DNA of 9,657 bases from JAKFVA01 sp046155225 (GCA_046155225.1 JBJXED010000117.1:1-9657), one strand, 5' to 3'; counted from the first letter of the stretch, positions 1-7,345 are shown. Numbers and translations: made by a program. The notes: a model not told the origin generated them from the sequence alone.

Positions 1-120
1 AACGCAAGGCTTGAAACCATAGACGCGGGCCACTTGATGGTTTTTACCCATGCCGCAGAATTGGCCCACTTGATTGATGCGTTTTTTCGCGAGCAGCAAG
101 CAAGCTGCGTCGCCCACTGA
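1..120 (+). CDS. alpha/beta hydrolase, C-terminal end (partial)
   Basis: The window opens in frame within a gene and only the last 39 codons are present, ending in TGA at 118-120. The visible piece contains ETIDAGHLMVFTHAAELAHL followed by IDAFFREQQ. An Ala-Gly-His step followed by a hydrophobic stretch and a closing amphipathic helix is the usual C-terminus of alpha/beta-hydrolase-fold enzymes, where the His (residue 11 of the fragment) completes the Ser-Asp-His triad. The nucleophile and acid lie outside the window, so substrate and reaction cannot be given. The gene ends 20 bp before the cation transporter start; whether they share a transcript is unknown. The family call is moderately sure, and any finer call would be guesswork. 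Confidence 0.6.
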   Translation, partial: NARLETIDAGHLMVFTHAAELAHLIDAFFREQQASCVAH

Positions 121-140
121 TTTGCATCGGAACATAAAAC

Positions 141-770
141 ATGTCTGCCCACTGCCATGACCACTGCCAAGCGCCTGCTGCCACCAACGACCCGCGCTAC
201 CGCCGCATCCTGTGGCTGGCGCTATGCCTGAACGCTGTGATGTTTGTGGTGGAGTTGGTCAGTGGTCTCAGCGCCAGTTCGGTATCGCTGCTGGCCGATG
301 CGATTGATTTCTTTGGCGACGCAGCAAACTACGGTGTCTCGCTGCTCGTGCTGTCCATGGGCGCATTGGCACGTGGGCGCGCCGCGCTGCTCAAGGGCGC
401 TTGCATGGGCCTGTTCGGCGTGTTTGTGCTGGTGCAGGCGGCCTGGGCAGCCTACAGCGGGGTAGTGCCAGAGCCGTTCATCATGGGCTGGATCGGTCTG
501 CTCGCGCTGGCGGTCAATGTGCTGGTCGCCGCCATGCTCTACGCCTGGCGCGAAGGCGATGCCAACATGCGCAGTGTGTGGCTCTGCTCGCGCAACGACG
601 CCATTGGCAACCTGGCCGTCATCGCGGCCGCATTCGGCGTGTGGTCCAGCCACACGGCCTGGCCCGATCTGGGTGTGGCCGTGGTGATGGGCTTGCTGGC
701 TCTGTCCAGCGCCTGGTCGGTGTGGCGGCAGGCGCGCGGTGAGATGGCACAAGCCAAGCGCCTGGCCTGA
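141..770 (+). CDS. short CDF-type cation transporter (heavy-metal exporter)
   Basis: This 209-residue membrane protein should move a divalent metal across the inner membrane, most likely from cytoplasm to periplasm in exchange for protons. About six hydrophobic segments are visible (near residues 23-43, 49-72, 85-107, 115-135, 145-168 and 174-194). The CDF metal-site helix is recognisable as LLADAIDFFGDAANYG, giving Asp56-x3-Asp60. The partner helix reads LCSRNDAIGN, so Cys149-x3-Asp153 stands where many CDF exporters have His-x3-Asp. The protein stops just after the sixth helix and lacks the C-terminal cytoplasmic domain of full-length CDF proteins such as YiiP; this short form is, as I recall, a known subgroup in betaproteobacteria. 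The N-terminus carries HCHDHC, a possible metal-loading cluster. The ATG at 141 has GGAA at 129-132, 8 nt upstream. Its position ahead of a cus operon supports a metal-resistance role; the metal itself cannot be read from sequence. Confidence 0.85.
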   Translation: MSAHCHDHCQAPAATNDPRYRRILWLALCLNAVMFVVELVSGLSASSVSLLADAIDFFGDAANYGVSLLVLSMGALARGRAALLKGACMGLFGVFVLVQAAWAAYSGVVPEPFIMGWIGLLALAVNVLVAAMLYAWREGDANMRSVWLCSRNDAIGNLAVIAAAFGVWSSHTAWPDLGVAVVMGLLALSSAWSVWRQARGEMAQAKRLA

Positions 771-815
771 ACAGGGCAATAGGGAACTTACTGCTTTCAT
801 GGCTATCATTTGTTG

Positions 816-1172
816 ATGCGTCACTGGTTGCTCATCATGTTGCTTGCCTTGTTTGCGCTGCGCGGCTTTGCCAGCGCCGGCATGCAGACGGGCATGGGCA
901 TCATGGGTTTGCATCAGGCCGCCATGGCAGCGCATGTCGCGGCTGCCATGCCAGACACGGCAATGGGCGGCGCCTCCACCGAACCGGCTGAGCAGCAGGC
1001 GTGTTGCACGCAATGCAACAGTTGCGACTTGTGCCATTTGCTGCTGGACCAAGCCGCAACACCAGCTCTCGTTGCGCTGGCAGTTTCGCTGCCAACACCG
1101 CAATCCCCCGCGATTGCCTTTGCCAGTGCCGACGTGCACCGCGCACACAAACCGCCACTGATCTTGGCCTAG
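816..1172 (+). CDS. small secreted Cys/Met/His-rich protein, CzcI/CopL-like
   Basis: This is a 118-residue protein with a clear signal peptide: positive start MRH, a hydrophobic core at about residues 4-15, and a likely cut after FASA (residue 21). The mature part is Met-rich (Met23, 27, 30, 37, 45, 50) and has a compact cluster ACCTQCNSCDLCH with Cys63, 64, 67, 70, 73 and His74. It ends in a short tail, VHRAHKPPLILA. Signal peptide, central Cys cluster and a Pro/Arg tail resemble the small CzcI, CopL or DUF2946-type proteins found at the head of metal-efflux operons, but I cannot assign a family firmly. Inferred role: periplasmic metal binding or modulation of the efflux response. An in-frame TTG at 810 would add two residues; I chose the ATG at 816. 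No strong ribosome-binding site is visible for either, which makes coupling to the upstream gene, ending 45 bp earlier, possible. Confidence 0.65.
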   Translation: MRHWLLIMLLALFALRGFASAGMQTGMGIMGLHQAAMAAHVAAAMPDTAMGGASTEPAEQQACCTQCNSCDLCHLLLDQAATPALVALAVSLPTPQSPAIAFASADVHRAHKPPLILA

Positions 1173-1180
1173 CAGGGTCA

Positions 1181-1206
1181 GTGCGTCTGCAGCAGGCTGC
1201 ACGCAC
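1181..1206. repeat. inverted repeat / RNA hairpin between the small protein gene and cusC
   Basis: GTGCGT (1181-1186) and GCAG (1189-1192) pair with CTGC (1197-1200) and ACGCAC (1201-1206). This gives a ten-pair GC-rich stem with a two-base CT bulge and a CAGG loop. It starts 8 bp after the stop codon of the preceding gene. No T-run follows, so it is not a classical Rho-independent terminator. It could stabilise the upstream mRNA or partly reduce read-through into cusC. Confidence 0.4.
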
Positions 1207-1212
1207 CCTTGG

Positions 1213-1240
1213 CCTTGTCACCTGCCCCTTGTCGCCTGCC
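1213..1240. repeat. tandem 14-bp direct repeat upstream of cusC, possible operator
   Basis: Two adjacent copies, CCTTGTCACCTGCC (1213-1226) and CCTTGTCGCCTGCC (1227-1240), differ at one base. They lie 65 bp ahead of the cusC start in the only sizeable gap of the metal block. OmpR-type response regulators, the class that includes CusR/CopR, bind direct repeats, so an operator is possible. The unit does not match a CusR or CueR box that I recognise, and replication slippage in GC-rich DNA would give the same picture. Confidence 0.3.
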
Positions 1241-1294
1241 GTTACTTCGCCCCGTGCGCCCTTGCAGAGTTGCCCTGCGCGCTATGCGCCCACC

Positions 1295-1299
1295 AGGAA
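1295..1299 (+). promoter_or_regulatory. ribosome-binding site for cusC (fixes the start)
   Basis: AGGAA lies 6 nt before the ATG at 1306. The reading frame is open back to a TTG at 1270, but the ATG is the start that gives a normal signal peptide directly, so this site decides in favour of 1306. Confidence 0.6.
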
Positions 1300-1305
1300 C
1301 CCCAC

Positions 1306-2562
1306 ATGAAACCTTCAATGAAAAATGCACCTTGGGTCCGCCGATGCTGGCTCAGCGCGGTGCTGTACTGCGGCCTGAGCCTGAATGCATCGGCCCAGGG
1401 CTTGGGTTTTGAGGACGCCTTGCGCAGCGCACTGGAGCGCGCGCCGTCGCTGCAGGCCCGGCAGGCCAGTTTGCAAGGCGCAACCGCGCTCCAGATCAGC
1501 GCGGCGCAATTGCCCGACCCCAAGCTCAGTATTGGTTTGGACAGCCTGCCCATCAACGGGCCCAACCCGTTTAGTTTGGTTCGCGACGATTTCACGCAGC
1601 GGCAGATTGGCTACGCGCAAGACGTGCCGAACCGGGCCAAACGTGCGGCGCGCAGCGAAGCGGCACTGGCCCGTACAGCGCGTGAGCAAGCCCTGCTGCA
1701 ATCGGAGCGGCAGCTTGTTCGGCGTGATGCGGGCCTGGCCTGGCTGGCCGCCTATTTTCTGCAGGCTCGCCTGGAATTGCTGGACGCACATGTGGAGCAC
1801 CAACGCGTTTTGCTGGACACCGCACCCAGCCAATTGGCGGCAGGCAAGATCAGTGCAGTGGACGTCACTACCGTTCGGCTCGATGCCTTGGCGCTGACCG
1901 ATCAGCAAGACGGGTTGGCGAGCGAACTGCGCCTTGCCATGAGCCAGTTGCAACGCTGGGTGGGCACTGCCCCGGTGGTGGCCCTGTATGGCCCACCACC
2001 GCAGCTGCCCGTGGCCAGCGCAGCGCTTTTGCAGCAATTGGAGCGCAACGCCGAGCTGGCAGCATTCACGCCACTGGACAGCCTCGCCAAGGCCGAAATG
2101 CACGAGGCACAGGCTGCCGCCCAAGGCGACTGGAGCTGGAACGTCGGCTTTGGCAAACGCGGCTCGGGCTATGGTGACTTTGTGTCGGCGCAGGTGACAT
2201 TCGAGTTGCCGTTATCGCCGCGTGAGCGCCAGCAACCGCAAATTCTGGCCAGGCAAAAAGAGGTGGAACGCGTGCAAGCCGAGCGCGAAGACTTGCTGCG
2301 CAAACTGACGCAAGACACGCAAGCCTTGCTGGCAGAGCAAGAGGCTTTGCAGCGCCAGCTGGCGCGTGCGCTGACACAAGCGCTGCCGCTGGCCACACAG
2401 CGCGTGGCGCTGGCGCTGTCGGCCTACCAAAGCGGCAAAGGCGCATTGGCAGGCGTGCAGGAGGCACGCAAGCAAACCACCGATCTTCAAATGCGGGTGC
2501 TCGAGTTGCAAGGCCGTCTGGCCGCTGTGCAGTGGCGCTTGAACACCTTGATTGCGGAGTAA
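1306..2562 (+). CDS. cusC: outer-membrane efflux channel of the metal pump (TolC family, CusC/CzcC-like)
   Basis: This 418-residue protein is the outer-membrane exit duct of the tripartite pump. It has a signal peptide with basic start (MKPSMKNAPWVRR), a hydrophobic core and a likely cut at NASA|QG after residue 30. No convincing lipobox is present, unlike E. coli CusC, which is a lipoprotein. The segment around residues 68-113 (LPDPKLSIGLDSLP, then GYAQDVPNRAKR) matches the conserved N-terminal pattern of heavy-metal TolC proteins, in which a DP-x-L stretch is followed by a Q-x-(F/V)P-x-(G/R)KR turn. The rest is Ala/Gln/Leu/Glu-rich helix, as expected for the periplasmic coiled-coil barrel, in two halves. 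Length is normal for the family. It is the first gene of a C-B-A order and ends 2 bp before cusB. Family membership is near certain; the cus rather than czc label is taken from the linked CusA. Confidence 0.9.
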   Translation: MKPSMKNAPWVRRCWLSAVLYCGLSLNASAQGLGFEDALRSALERAPSLQARQASLQGATALQISAAQLPDPKLSIGLDSLPINGPNPFSLVRDDFTQRQIGYAQDVPNRAKRAARSEAALARTAREQALLQSERQLVRRDAGLAWLAAYFLQARLELLDAHVEHQRVLLDTAPSQLAAGKISAVDVTTVRLDALALTDQQDGLASELRLAMSQLQRWVGTAPVVALYGPPPQLPVASAALLQQLERNAELAAFTPLDSLAKAEMHEAQAAAQGDWSWNVGFGKRGSGYGDFVSAQVTFELPLSPRERQQPQILARQKEVERVQAEREDLLRKLTQDTQALLAEQEALQRQLARALTQALPLATQRVALALSAYQSGKGALAGVQEARKQTTDLQMRVLELQGRLAAVQWRLNTLIAE

Positions 2563-2564
2563 CC

Positions 2565-4223
2565 ATGATGAAAAACCCAAACAAAAAATCAGTGGCACTG
2601 GCATTGCTGGCCGTCACCGCCCTGGCAGGCGCAGGCTATGCGCTGTACACCATGGGCATAGAGCGCGGTGCAGCGCAAGCCCCCGGCCAAGGCAGCACAG
2701 CGGCTGCGCCGCCAGCCGATCCTGCGCTGGATTTGAGCAGCATTGCCGCCGGCGAGCTGGCGACCAAGCGCCACATCAAAGACGGCATCAAGGCCGGTGA
2801 CATCGACCCCGCCAACCAGCAAAAAATCATTTACTACCACGACCCGATGGTGCCGGGCAAACGCTTTGATGCGCCGGCCAAATCACCGTTCATGGACATG
2901 ATGCTGGTGCCGGTGTATAGCGGCGGCTCGGGCTCTGATGGCAGCAACGTCACGGTGAGCCCGCGGGTGTCGCAAAACCTGGGGCTGCGCACCGCCGAGG
3001 TGCTGCAAGGCACGCTCAGCCCGCAGTTGCAAGCCATTGGCAATATCGCGTGGAACGAGCGCGACCAGTCGGTGGTGCAGGCGCGTGCCACGGGTTTTAT
3101 TGAAAAACTCTACGTACGCGCCACGCTGGATGCGGTGCGCGCAGGCCAGCCCTTTGCCGAACTGTATGTGCCCGAATGGGTGGCGGCGCAGCAGGAATTC
3201 TTGGCCATCAAAAAAGCCGCAGGCAATGACACCGAGCTGGTGGCCGCCGCGCGCCAGCGCATGCTGCTTTTAGGCATGACCGAAACGCAGGCGGCGCAGG
3301 TGGGGTCCTCTGGCATCGCGCAGGCACGCACCACTTTGACCGTGCCCAGCAGCGGCGTGGTGGCCGAGCTGGTGGCGCGTGTGGGCATGACGGTGGCCCC
3401 CGGCATGATGCTGGCACGCATCAACGGCTTGGCAAGCGTCTGGGCGCTGGCTGAAGTGCCTGAAAGCCAGATTGCGCTACTGCGCCTGGGCAGCCAGGTG
3501 CAGGCGCGTGCGCCCGGTGCCCTGGGCACGGTTTTCAAGGGCACCGTGCAGGCCATCTTGCCCGAGGTAGCGCCCGCCACGCGCACGCTCAAAGTGCGGG
3601 TGCAACTGGCCAACCCAGGTCAGGTGTTGTCCCCCGGCATGGCGGTGACCATGCAGTTCATGGACCAGCGCAGCACGCCGGCCTTGCTGGTGCCGACCGA
3701 AGCCATCATTGCCACTGGCGCACGCAACGTGGTGATGCTGGCCGAGGACGGCGGGCGCTTTCGCCCAGTGAATGTGGAAACCGGCATTGAGTCGGGCGGG
3801 CAAACCGAGATCAAAGCCGGGCTGCTGGCCGGCCAGCGCGTGGTGGTGTCGTCGCAATTCCTGATTGATTCCGAAGCCAGTTTGAAAGGCGTGGAAGCAC
3901 GGCTGAACAACGAAGCGCCAGTAGCCAGCGCCGCCAACAAGCATGCAGGCGAAGGCAAGGTGGAGGCGATTGGCGCTGGCCAGATCAGCCTCTCACACGG
4001 ACCGATCGAATCAGCAGGCATGAAGACCATGACCAGCCCCTTCCAACTGCCGACAGACGGCGTACCGCGCAACGTGGCGGTGGGCGACACCGTGCAGTTT
4101 GATTTTGTGCTGGTGGACAAAAATAACCCGAAAATAGTGCGAATTGTGCCTGTAGCCAAGGTATTTAATGCCCCTGCTACTATCAACATAGAAGCAGCTA
4201 GCCGCTCGGGAGCCGCGCGATGA
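2565..4223 (+). CDS. cusB: periplasmic adaptor CusB fused to a C-terminal CusF-like copper-binding domain
   Basis: This 552-residue membrane-fusion protein links CusA to CusC and passes metal to the pump. Residues 9-30 form an N-terminal anchor or uncleaved signal. Residues 88-118 are a heavy-metal-binding segment (YYHDPMVPGKRFDAPAKSPF then MDMMLVPVY). Its Met95, Met110 and Met112 correspond to the E. coli CusB metal-binding Met residues of the DPM and FMDM motifs. Residues about 130-450 hold the usual beta-barrel, lipoyl-like and alpha-hairpin parts (for example RATGFIEKLYVR and VLSPGMAVTMQF). Residues 463-531 form a CusF-like domain with LSHGPIESAGMKTMTSPFQL, giving His478, Met486 and Met489. 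The position of CusF Trp44 is Met486, and that of CusF Met49 is Ser491. CusB-CusF fusions are known; in E. coli CusF is a separate protein. GGAG at 2556-2559 serves the ATG at 2565, with a second ATG at 2568. The stop overlaps the cusA start by 4 bp (ATGA), suggesting translational coupling. Confidence 0.93.
   Translation: MMKNPNKKSVALALLAVTALAGAGYALYTMGIERGAAQAPGQGSTAAAPPADPALDLSSIAAGELATKRHIKDGIKAGDIDPANQQKIIYYHDPMVPGKRFDAPAKSPFMDMMLVPVYSGGSGSDGSNVTVSPRVSQNLGLRTAEVLQGTLSPQLQAIGNIAWNERDQSVVQARATGFIEKLYVRATLDAVRAGQPFAELYVPEWVAAQQEFLAIKKAAGNDTELVAAARQRMLLLGMTETQAAQVGSSGIAQARTTLTVPSSGVVAELVARVGMTVAPGMMLARINGLASVWALAEVPESQIALLRLGSQVQARAPGALGTVFKGTVQAILPEVAPATRTLKVRVQLANPGQVLSPGMAVTMQFMDQRSTPALLVPTEAIIATGARNVVMLAEDGGRFRPVNVETGIESGGQTEIKAGLLAGQRVVVSSQFLIDSEASLKGVEARLNNEAPVASAANKHAGEGKVEAIGAGQISLSHGPIESAGMKTMTSPFQLPTDGVPRNVAVGDTVQFDFVLVDKNNPKIVRIVPVAKVFNAPATINIEAASRSGAAR
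4174..4197. repeat. palindromic element inside the 3' end of cusB
   Basis: CTGCT (4174-4178) pairs with AGCAG (4193-4197), and CTAT (4180-4183) pairs with ATAG (4188-4191). One A-A mismatch separates the arms and CAAC forms the loop. The stretch encodes the residues just after the CusF-like fold, and the surrounding bases are richer in A/T than the rest of cusB. From memory it resembles the dispersed short repeats containing ATAGCAGCTAGC or TGATAGCTGC that are common between genes in Comamonadaceae. A fragment GGCTATCATTTG at 801-812 may be a second, decayed copy. Confidence 0.4.
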
Positions 4224-7200
4224 TTGCCGGCTTGATCCGCTGGTCCATCGCCCAGCGCTTTCTGGTGCTGCTGGTCACGGTCATCGTGACGGCCTGGGGC
4301 GTGTGGGCGGTGCTTAAAACGCCGCTCGATGCACTGCCCGATTTGTCGGACGTGCAGGTCATCATCCGCACCACCTACCCCGGCCAGGCGCCGCGCATTG
4401 TGGAAAACCAGGTGACGTATCCGCTGACCACCACCATGCTGTCGGTGCCCGGTGCCAAGGTGGTGCGTGGCTACTCGTTTTTTGGCGACTCGTTTGTCTA
4501 CATCCTGTTTGAAGACGGCACCGACCCGTACTGGGCGCGCTCGCGCGTGCTGGAGTATTTGAACCAGGTGCAGTCGCGCCTGCCGCCCAGCGCCAAACCC
4601 GCGCTGGGGCCGGACGCTACCGGCGTGGGCTGGATCTTTACCTACGCGCTGGTAGACCGCAGCGGCAAGCTGGACGCCAGCCAGTTGCGCGCGCTGCAAG
4701 ACTGGTTTTTGAAATACGAACTCAAAACCGTGCCCAACGTGTCCGAGGTGGCCTCGGTCGGCGGCTATGTCAAGCAATACCAGGTGGTGCTCGACCCCGA
4801 CAAGCTGGCGGCCTACAACATCCCGCACATGCGGGTGGTGGAGGCGCTGCAAAAAGCCAACCAGGAAAGCGGCGGCTCGGTGCTGGAGCTGGGCGAGGCC
4901 GAGTACGTGGTGCGCGCCTCGGGCTATTTGCAGGGCTTGGACGACTTTCGCAAAATCCCGCTCACCACATCGGCTGCCGGTATCTCGGTGCGCTTGGGCG
5001 ATGTGGCACGGGTGCAAATTGGGCCTGAAATGCGCCGCGGCATCAGCGAGCTGGACGGGGAAGGCGAGGCCACCGGCGGCGTGATCGTGATGCGCTCGGG
5101 CAAAAACGCGCTGGAAACCATTGCGGCGGTAAAAGACAAAATCAAGTCGCTGCAAGGCAGCTTGCCACCGGGTGTGGAGATTGTGACCACCTACGACCGC
5201 TCTGGCCTGATTGAACGCGCGGTGGAAAACCTCAGCTACAAGCTGCTGGAAGAGTTTGTGGTGGTGGCGCTGGTCTGCTTCGTCTTCTTGTTCCACTTGC
5301 GCTCGTCTTTGGTGGCGATTGTTTCGCTGCCGCTGGGCATTCTGGCCAGCTTCATCGTGATGCAGTACCAGGGCGTGAATGCCAATGTGATGTCGCTCGG
5401 CGGCATTGCGATTGCGATTGGTGCGATGGTCGATGCCGCTGTGGTGATGATTGAAAACGCGCACAAGCACATTGAGCGCTGGCACCACGCCAACCCCGAG
5501 CAAGAGCTGAAAGGCGACGACCAATGGCGCGTGATTGGCGATGCCGCCGCCGAGGTCGGCCCGGCGCTGTTCTTCAGCCTGCTGATCATCACGCTGAGTT
5601 TTATTCCGGTGTTCACGCTGGAGGCGCAGGAGGGGCGGCTGTTTGCGCCGCTGGCGTTCACCAAAACCTACGCCATGGCGGCGGCGGCAGGCTTGTCGGT
5701 CACGCTGATTCCGGTGTTGATGGGTTATTTGATTCGCGGCCGTATTCCTGACGAGCAAAAAAACCCGCTGAACCGCGGCCTGATTTATATCTACCGCCCG
5801 CTGCTCGACGCGGTGCTGCGCTGGCCGCGCGCCACCATTGCCATTGCGGTGGTGCTGTTGGCCGCCACCGCCTGGCCAGCCTCGCAAATTGGCGGCGAGT
5901 TCATGCCGCCGCTGGACGAAGGCGACCTGCTGTTCATGCCCACCGCCCTGCCTGGCTTGTCGGCCAGCAAAGCCGCCGAGTTGCTGCAACAAACCGACCG
6001 CCTGATTAAAACCCTGCCCGAAGTGGCTACCGTGCAAGGCAAGGCGGGCCGCGCCGAAACTGCCACCGACCCGGCACCACTGGAAATGTTTGAGACCACG
6101 ATCCAGTTCAAACCCAAGAGCCAATGGCGTGCGGGCATGACACCCGACAAACTGGTGGAAGAGCTGGACAAAATCGTCAAAGTACCGGGCTTGTCGAATA
6201 TCTGGGTGCCGCCGATTCGCAACCGCATCGACATGCTAGCCACCGGCATCAAAAGCCCGGTGGGCGTCAAGGTGTCGGGTGCCGATTTGAACGAAATCGA
6301 CCGCATGACCAGCGAGATTGAAAGAGCGCTGAAGAATGTGCCCGGCGTCAGCAGCGCGCTGGCCGAGCGCTTGACCGGCGGGCGCTATGTGGACATCACC
6401 ATCAACCGCGACGCCGCCGCACGCTTTGGCCTGAACATCAGCGACGTGCAGTCGGTGGTGACCTCGGCCATTGGCGGCGACAACGTGGGTGAAACGGTGG
6501 AAGGCTTGCAGCGCTTTCCCATCAACGTGCGCTACCCCCGCGAAACACGCGACTCGCTGGAGAAACTGCGGCGTCTGCCCTTCGTCACCGAGCGCGGCGC
6601 ACGGCTGGTGCTGGGCGACGTGGCCGACATCCGCATCAGCGATGGCCCGCCGATGCTGCGCAGCGAGAACGCACGGCTGTCGGGTTGGGTTTATGTGGAC
6701 ATTCGCGGTCGCGACCTGAAGGGCGCGGTGCGCGACATGCAGCAGGCCGTGGCGCAGCAGGTCAAGCTCACGCCCGGCTATTCGGTGTCATGGTCGGGCC
6801 AGTTTGAATTTTTAGAGCGCGCCACGGCCAAGCTGAAAGTGGTGGTGCCGTTCACGCTGCTGATTATTTTTGTGCTGCTCTACCTCACCTTCAAGCGCTT
6901 TGACGAGGCACTGCTGATTCTGGCGGCGATGCCGTTCTCACTGATTGGCGGCTACTGGCTGCTGTATTTGCTGGGGCATAACCTGTCGATTGCCAGCGCG
7001 ATTGGCTTCATTGCGCTGGCCGGCGTCACTGCCGAGTTCGGCGTCATCATGCTCCTGTATTTGAAGCAGGCTTGGGAGCAAAGACTTGCGCTAGGCCAGG
7101 TTTCGCGTGAAGATTTACTGGCAGCCATCCGCGAAGGTGCCGTGCTGCGCGTGCGGCCCAAAGCCATGACGGTGTGCGTGATTCTGGCCGGCCTGCTGCC

Positions 7201-7345
7201 GATTTTGTGGGGCGGCGGCACCGGCTCCGAGGTGATGCAGCGCATTGCCGCGCCGATGGTCGGCGGCATGGTGACCGCGCCGCTGCTGTCGATGTTTGTG
7301 ATCCCGGCGGCATATTGGTTGATGCGGCGCAGGCGGAGAAATTGA
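4220..7345 (+). CDS. cusA: Cu(I)/Ag(I) RND efflux pump, inner-membrane subunit CusA
   Basis: This 1041-residue proton-driven RND transporter of the heavy-metal (HME) group takes metal from periplasm and cytoplasm and sends it through CusB/CusC. It aligns so closely with E. coli CusA (1047 residues, as recalled) that numbering is shared for most of the length. Present are the metal-binding triad Met573 (DLLFMP), Met623 (PLEMFETT) and Met672 (NRIDML), the proton-relay Asp405 in TM4 (GAMVDAAVVMIENAHK), and the Met ladder Met391, Met403, Met410, Met486, Met501 and Met1006 (equivalent to E. coli Met1009). Met271 is present, but its partner position 755 is Asn in IGGDNVGETVEG. The Met triad argues for Cu/Ag rather than the Zn/Co/Cd CzcA group. 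GGGAG at 4208-4212 lies 7 nt before the ATG, and the start overlaps the cusB stop. The C-terminus is a basic tail, MRRRRRN. The frame is intact throughout. Confidence 0.96.
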   Translation: MIAGLIRWSIAQRFLVLLVTVIVTAWGVWAVLKTPLDALPDLSDVQVIIRTTYPGQAPRIVENQVTYPLTTTMLSVPGAKVVRGYSFFGDSFVYILFEDGTDPYWARSRVLEYLNQVQSRLPPSAKPALGPDATGVGWIFTYALVDRSGKLDASQLRALQDWFLKYELKTVPNVSEVASVGGYVKQYQVVLDPDKLAAYNIPHMRVVEALQKANQESGGSVLELGEAEYVVRASGYLQGLDDFRKIPLTTSAAGISVRLGDVARVQIGPEMRRGISELDGEGEATGGVIVMRSGKNALETIAAVKDKIKSLQGSLPPGVEIVTTYDRSGLIERAVENLSYKLLEEFVVVALVCFVFLFHLRSSLVAIVSLPLGILASFIVMQYQGVNANVMSLGGIAIAIGAMVDAAVVMIENAHKHIERWHHANPEQELKGDDQWRVIGDAAAEVGPALFFSLLIITLSFIPVFTLEAQEGRLFAPLAFTKTYAMAAAAGLSVTLIPVLMGYLIRGRIPDEQKNPLNRGLIYIYRPLLDAVLRWPRATIAIAVVLLAATAWPASQIGGEFMPPLDEGDLLFMPTALPGLSASKAAELLQQTDRLIKTLPEVATVQGKAGRAETATDPAPLEMFETTIQFKPKSQWRAGMTPDKLVEELDKIVKVPGLSNIWVPPIRNRIDMLATGIKSPVGVKVSGADLNEIDRMTSEIERALKNVPGVSSALAERLTGGRYVDITINRDAAARFGLNISDVQSVVTSAIGGDNVGETVEGLQRFPINVRYPRETRDSLEKLRRLPFVTERGARLVLGDVADIRISDGPPMLRSENARLSGWVYVDIRGRDLKGAVRDMQQAVAQQVKLTPGYSVSWSGQFEFLERATAKLKVVVPFTLLIIFVLLYLTFKRFDEALLILAAMPFSLIGGYWLLYLLGHNLSIASAIGFIALAGVTAEFGVIMLLYLKQAWEQRLALGQVSREDLLAAIREGAVLRVRPKAMTVCVILAGLLPILWGGGTGSEVMQRIAAPMVGGMVTAPLLSMFVIPAAYWLMRRRRRN

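Noticed and set aside
222..1202. Minus-strand open frame of 326 codons opposite the CDF gene and the small protein gene
   Set aside because: Its product is His/Gln-rich without hydrophobic or domain structure, while the plus-strand genes have clear membrane and signal features.
1270..1305. TTG start at 1270 for cusC, adding twelve residues
   Set aside because: It would put CALCAHQEPH ahead of the signal peptide; the ATG at 1306 has a good ribosome-binding site and a normal signal peptide.
3620..6124. Very long open frame on the minus strand (834 codons) opposite cusB and cusA
   Set aside because: It runs opposite two certain genes, its product is a low-complexity mix rich in His, Gln, Arg and Gly with no domain, and long antisense frames are expected in GC-rich coding DNA.
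4220..7345. Assignment of the pump as CzcA (Co/Zn/Cd)
   Set aside because: The Met573/Met623/Met672 triad, most of the Met ladder and the linked CusF-like domain point to Cu(I)/Ag(I) transport.
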